This document shows, one piece after another, positions 5,709 to 8,341 of a stretch of 8,341 bases of DNA (position 1 is its first letter; every line of letters starts with the position of its first letter). Both the position numbers and the translations under genes were made by a program. Origin of the DNA: an uncultured bacterium (GTDB lineage Bacteria; Actinomycetota; Coriobacteriia; Coriobacteriales; Atopobiaceae); NCBI GenBank assembly GCA_905214175.1, contig CAJMLD010000058.1, positions 1 to 8,341 on the forward strand, written 5' to 3'. The notes under the pieces are model-generated. The model saw only the letters and a program-made list of their open reading frames with translations, ran no database searches and was not told where the DNA came from.

Positions 5709-5734
5709 GCCGTCCGATAGAGCATTTTTGTGCA
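5709..5734 (-). repeat. repeat unit R4 (inverted)
   Basis: This is the outer right copy, the inverse of R1, ending 24 nt from the stop codon of the complement-strand EEP gene. Its near identity with R1 across 200 bp contrasts with the diverged 14-nt spacers. Confidence 0.9.
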
Positions 5735-5758
5735 AGGTGGGACGCCTCGGGCGCCGCG

Positions 5759-7090
5759 CTAGGATGCCTCGAGGATTCCGATCAGCGCGCGATGGTCTGC
5801 TCCGGTGATCGCGACAGCTTCAAGGTTGCTCACCACGATGCCCGAGGACTTCGAGTACACAAAGTGATCTATCTCGATAAGCGAGGGGACCTTGCTGTTC
5901 GAGGGATAGGTCATGTGGAATCCCTGCCCGCTCTGCTCCCCGGCATCCACAAACGTATTGCCCAAAAGCTCGCGAAAGCGCGCATGGTCCCATGTCGAGT
6001 TGAAGTCCCCGCACAGCAGATAGGCGTGGTTGTAGCCCGAAAGGGACTGGATAACCGAAAGACCCTCGCTCCATTCGTCCTGGGCGCCGCGTACGGGCGA
6101 GTTGGGATGTACGGCTACAACGCGCACGGTTGTCCCGCCCACTACGATGTCGGCGGCGGGCATCGAGCTCGTGTCAATAGGGAGCAGGTTGGTGGACACG
6201 TTTGACATGGGGGCTGCTGTCCATATGCCGTTGCGCCCTCCGTTGTTGATCTCCGATGCGGCGTCGGAGATCACGTGATACAGCAGGACCTCATCGAGCC
6301 CCGCCGCGCTCAGCGCCTGCACCTCGGCATCCGTAAGCTCTTCGAGGCAGAGGACCTCCACGTTGTGACTCTTTACCAGGGCGACTATCTCCGCCGCCGA
6401 AGCGTTGCCGTTGTACGTGTTGAGCGTCATGATGCGCGCCGCGCCGTCGCTGGCCGAGGCCGAAGCCTGCACGCTGGCAACCGCCGACGAGCTCACGCGC
6501 GACGTTGGCACGAAGTATCCAATGTGCCACACAGCAATAGTTGCGAGTGCGGCGGCGCTCACGACAACCAGGACCCGGCGTCGCCAGAGGGCCGCCAGTA
6601 CCAGGCACGCAAGCACGGGGGCAAACAGGATCGGCACGAACGATACGAGCTCTGGAACCGCGCGTCCGTCGGAGTACGAGGCAGGAAGGCACCTAATTGC
6701 CATAAGCCCCAGGCAGGCAAGCATCACGAGCCACAGAATGAAGCTCAGAAAACCGTGGCGAGGCCGTTCGGGGCGGCGCTTCGTGCCCTGCGCGCGCGGC
6801 TCCAAGTCGCGCGCGCGAGCACCCGCACCATAGCCGCGCGTCCTTTCGCCACCCCCATACCCATAGCTACCAGCTGATTCACGACGAAGCAGGCTGGGTT
6901 TCGTATCGCCCGTGAGGGCGCTGGAAGCGGCCACGGGCATGACGCGCGTGTGCCCGGCCTCTGCGTCGGGGCTCGGCTGGTCATACGTGATGGGCCCCAG
7001 ACCGTCCTCGGTGTCCCCCATCTCCATCGCCCAGTCGACATCGGGAATGGGGTCCAACGGGTCGCGAGTGTTGTCGCTGTTTTCTGCCAC
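5759..7090 (-). CDS. membrane-anchored endonuclease/exonuclease/phosphatase (EEP) family hydrolase, VanJ-like topology (443 aa)
   Basis: The C-terminal half is a complete EEP domain, a metal-dependent phosphohydrolase fold. It has N224 (MTLNTYN), the metal-binding E250 (LCLEEL), H328 (VVAVHPNSP), GDFN (361-364), the D408-H409 pair (EIDHF) and D432-H433 (ADHRA). Three hydrophobic segments precede it (about 113-135, 147-168, 172-193), which would place the catalytic domain outside the membrane. The first 110 residues are polar and low-complexity, with a Gly/Tyr/Arg-rich stretch (74-94), and are probably cytoplasmic and disordered. Three membrane spans followed by an EEP domain is the layout of VanJ-type proteins, linked to teicoplanin resistance and undecaprenyl pyrophosphate; a lipid-linked phosphate substrate is possible but inferred. 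Start: GTG at 7090, with GAAGGGAG 4 nt upstream on the minus strand; an ATG at 7162 has no such site. The gene is convergent with the nuclease-like gene and divergent from the CNNM gene. Confidence 0.9.
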   Translation of the reverse strand: MAENSDNTRDPLDPIPDVDWAMEMGDTEDGLGPITYDQPSPDAEAGHTRVMPVAASSALTGDTKPSLLRRESAGSYGYGGGERTRGYGAGARARDLEPRAQGTKRRPERPRHGFLSFILWLVMLACLGLMAIRCLPASYSDGRAVPELVSFVPILFAPVLACLVLAALWRRRVLVVVSAAALATIAVWHIGYFVPTSRVSSSAVASVQASASASDGAARIMTLNTYNGNASAAEIVALVKSHNVEVLCLEELTDAEVQALSAAGLDEVLLYHVISDAASEINNGGRNGIWTAAPMSNVSTNLLPIDTSSMPAADIVVGGTTVRVVAVHPNSPVRGAQDEWSEGLSVIQSLSGYNHAYLLCGDFNSTWDHARFRELLGNTFVDAGEQSGQGFHMTYPSNSKVPSLIEIDHFVYSKSSGIVVSNLEAVAITGADHRALIGILEAS

Positions 7091-7107
7091 GACGCTCCCT
7101 TCGGTGG

Positions 7108-7123
7108 GTGGCCTTCGGGCCAC
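7108..7123 (-). promoter_or_regulatory. leader hairpin upstream of the EEP gene ribosome binding site
   Basis: GTGGCC (7108-7113) and GGCCAC (7118-7123) are perfect complements around a 4-nt loop, which reads CGAA in the minus-strand transcript. It lies roughly 10 nt upstream of the GAAGGGAG ribosome binding site. A stable hairpin here could affect mRNA stability or initiation. No T-tract follows in either direction. Confidence 0.4.
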
Positions 7124-7183
7124 ACATGGTATCAGCCGCGTGTGACGTCTGCGAGAACGCATAAAGACGATACGTACTATTGG

Positions 7184-7202
7184 GTTACGACTCGTGCGTA
7201 AC
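7184..7202. promoter_or_regulatory. operator-like inverted repeat in the divergent intergenic region
   Basis: GTTACG (7184-7189) and CGTAAC (7197-7202) are exact inverted copies with 7 bp between them, midway between two divergent genes. The size and place suit a dimeric regulator controlling one or both promoters. No known consensus is recognised. Confidence 0.4.
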
Positions 7203-7219
7203 TCGGCGTCCAGCGGGTA

Positions 7220-7240
7220 TTTCTTATAGAATCAGATAAC
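7220..7240 (+). promoter_or_regulatory. possible -10 region for the CNNM gene
   Basis: The local A/T-rich stretch at 7220-7240 contains TATAGAAT, which resembles a -10 box, about 75 nt upstream of the ATG at 7308. No good -35 box lies 16-18 nt upstream, so this is a weak candidate. Confidence 0.3.
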
Positions 7241-7307
7241 AGCCGCGACTGCCGCCACCCGGCCCGCAGCCGCACCCGTGTCGTCCAAGGAGGTTGCGCA
7301 CTCGCGC

Positions 7308-8341
7308 ATGGACATAGCCTTATCGATTCTCGTCACGTTTCTGCTCACCCTGGTGAACGGGTACTTCTCGATGTCGGAGATGGCACTTTCCACCGCACGG
7401 AAGGTGCTGCTCGATCATGATGCCGAGGAGGGTGACGCAAGGGCGGCCACCGTCGCGGACATGATTGAGGACCCCACGCAGTTCCTCGCCGCCATCCAGG
7501 TCGCAATCACGCTCGTTGGCTTCTTCTCGTCCGCGTTCGCAGCCACCAGCCTCTCCGAGCCGTTTGGCATGTGGCTCTCGGGCTTTGGCATGGATCTTGG
7601 CCTCGCAAACGGCCTGGCCACGGTGCTCATCACCCTCATCGTGTCGTACTTCTCCATCGTGGTGGGCGAGCTTGTGCCCAAGCGCATCGCCATGGCCGAC
7701 GCCGAGGGCGTCTCCAAGCGCGTTGCAGGCTTCCTGCGCGGCTTCTCGCACGTCGTTAAACCGCTCATCTGGCTCACCTCCGCGAGCGCCAACGGCCTCG
7801 CGCGCCTACTCCACGTGAAGTCTGCCGAGGACCGCCAGGAGGTCTCGGAGGACGAGATCAAATACATGGTCACCGACTCCGACGAGCTCTCCGACGAGGA
7901 GAAGTCGATGATCCACGAGGTCATCGACCTGGGCGACACCATCGCCCGCGAGGTCATGGTGCCGCGCGTGGACATGTGTGCCATGCGCGAGGATGCCACG
8001 CTCAACGAGGTGCTTTCCGTCATGCGCCGCACGGGCTTCAGCCGCATCCCCATCTACCGCGGCAACGTCGATCGCATCGTGGGCATCGCCCACATCAAAG
8101 ACCTCATCTCGCCCATCATTGACGACGGCCGCGGGGATGAGAAGATCTCGCGCCATATGCGCACGCCAGACTTCGTGCCCGACACCAAGGACATCATCCC
8201 GCTGCTCTCCGAGATGCAGTCGAGCCACGATCAGATGGTCATCGTGGTGGACGAGTACGGTGGCACAGCTGGTGTCATTACGATCGAGGACATCGTCGAG
8301 GAGATGGTGGGCGAGATCGAGGACGAGTTTGACCCCGACAA
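7308..8341 (+). CDS. CNNM/CorC-HlyC family membrane protein with CBS pair (partial, 344+ aa)
   Basis: The product is an integral membrane protein of the family formerly called hemolysin-like or CorC, associated with divalent cation (Mg2+/Co2+) efflux. An N-terminal DUF21/CNNM transmembrane domain starts at once with LVTFLLTLVNGYFSMSEMAL (8-27), followed by hydrophobic segments at about 58-80, 98-120 and 140-160 and the conserved GELVPKR (120-126). Two CBS domains follow at roughly 215-270 (VMVPRVDM) and 283-335, the latter holding DEYGGTAGVITIEDIVEEMVGEI. The frame is open to the window edge, so the end of the second CBS region and any C-terminal CorC_HlyC domain lie outside. The ATG fits the family N-terminus. 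The nearest Shine-Dalgarno, AAGGAGG (7287-7293), is 14 nt upstream, an unusually long gap; an in-frame GTG at 7278 has no site of its own. Family certain, substrate inferred. Confidence 0.92.
   Translation, partial: MDIALSILVTFLLTLVNGYFSMSEMALSTARKVLLDHDAEEGDARAATVADMIEDPTQFLAAIQVAITLVGFFSSAFAATSLSEPFGMWLSGFGMDLGLANGLATVLITLIVSYFSIVVGELVPKRIAMADAEGVSKRVAGFLRGFSHVVKPLIWLTSASANGLARLLHVKSAEDRQEVSEDEIKYMVTDSDELSDEEKSMIHEVIDLGDTIAREVMVPRVDMCAMREDATLNEVLSVMRRTGFSRIPIYRGNVDRIVGIAHIKDLISPIIDDGRGDEKISRHMRTPDFVPDTKDIIPLLSEMQSSHDQMVIVVDEYGGTAGVITIEDIVEEMVGEIEDEFDPD

Larger units (their letters stand above)
5485..5734. repeat. 250-bp symmetric repeat element (R1 R2 / R3' R4') with an A/T-rich core
   Basis: Four 26-bp units lie in mirror order about one axis at 5609.5: R1 and R2 direct on the left, R3 and R4 inverted on the right. 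Both pairs are spaced exactly 40 bp start to start. R1 and R4 are complementary at 25 of 26 positions, R2 and R3 at 24 of 26. A third perfect 10-bp pair, AATATCAAAC (5565-5574) and GTTTGATATT (5645-5654), has the same axis, and the inner 70 bp still pairs at about 21 of 35 positions. The outer boundary is sharp: homology stops at 5484 and 5735. The element begins TGCA and ends TGCA, and no target-site duplication is visible. It lies between two convergent genes. Possibilities are a miniature mobile element, a bidirectional terminator or a structured RNA. Confidence 0.85.

Noticed and set aside
5485..5734. CRISPR array
   Set aside because: Only two direct units per side, 14-nt spacers, mirror orientation and no cas genes nearby; the geometry does not fit a CRISPR array.
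5485..5734. integron attC site or retron non-coding RNA
   Set aside because: No integrase or reverse transcriptase gene lies in the window and the core-site motifs of attC are not seen.
7091..7162. 24-residue N-terminal extension of the EEP protein
   Set aside because: The ATG at 7162 has no ribosome binding site, and the stretch includes the leader hairpin and the GAAGGGAG that serves the GTG at 7090.

Overview
The window is GC-rich chromosomal DNA. It carries five protein genes: radical SAM enzyme (+), EF-G-like GTPase (+), endonuclease-fold protein (+), membrane-bound EEP hydrolase (-) and a CNNM/CorC-type transporter protein (+, cut by the right edge). High GC, G/C-ending codons, an EF-G2-type GTPase and a DUF559-like nuclease with an N-terminal region in the AbiEi style suggest a high-GC Gram-positive anaerobe, most likely a member of Coriobacteriia such as Olsenella or Collinsella. 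That assignment is an inference from sequence style, not from a marker gene.

Layout. 1-199 is a leader with a good sigma-70-like promoter (105-133) for the radical SAM gene (200-1672), which ends in a strong intrinsic terminator (1709-1738). A stretch of about 230 nt without clear signals leads to the EF-G-like gene (1971-4046), closed by a second hairpin (4090-4118). The next non-coding stretch (4119-4426) becomes markedly A/T-rich and holds two dyad structures ahead of the nuclease-like gene (4427-5428), whose codon use is more relaxed than its neighbours'. Then comes the most unusual object in the window, a 250-bp symmetric element (5485-5734). It has four 26-bp repeats in an R1 R2 / R3' R4' arrangement around one axis, with a low-GC core. 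It lies between the convergent ends of the nuclease-like gene and the EEP hydrolase gene (complement 5759-7090). A divergent intergenic region (7091-7307) with a short inverted repeat separates the hydrolase from the CNNM gene (7308 to the edge).

Working together. There is no obvious shared pathway: each gene looks like its own transcription unit with its own terminator or divergent promoter region. The radical SAM, EF-G2-type, EEP and CNNM genes look like ordinary core or shell genes. The part with the most accessory character is 4260-5740, where a nuclease-fold gene of relaxed codon use sits between A/T-rich dyads and the palindromic repeat element. The element could be a miniature transposon-like unit with doubled end-binding sites, a bidirectional terminator, or a structured RNA. 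The sequence alone does not decide between these.
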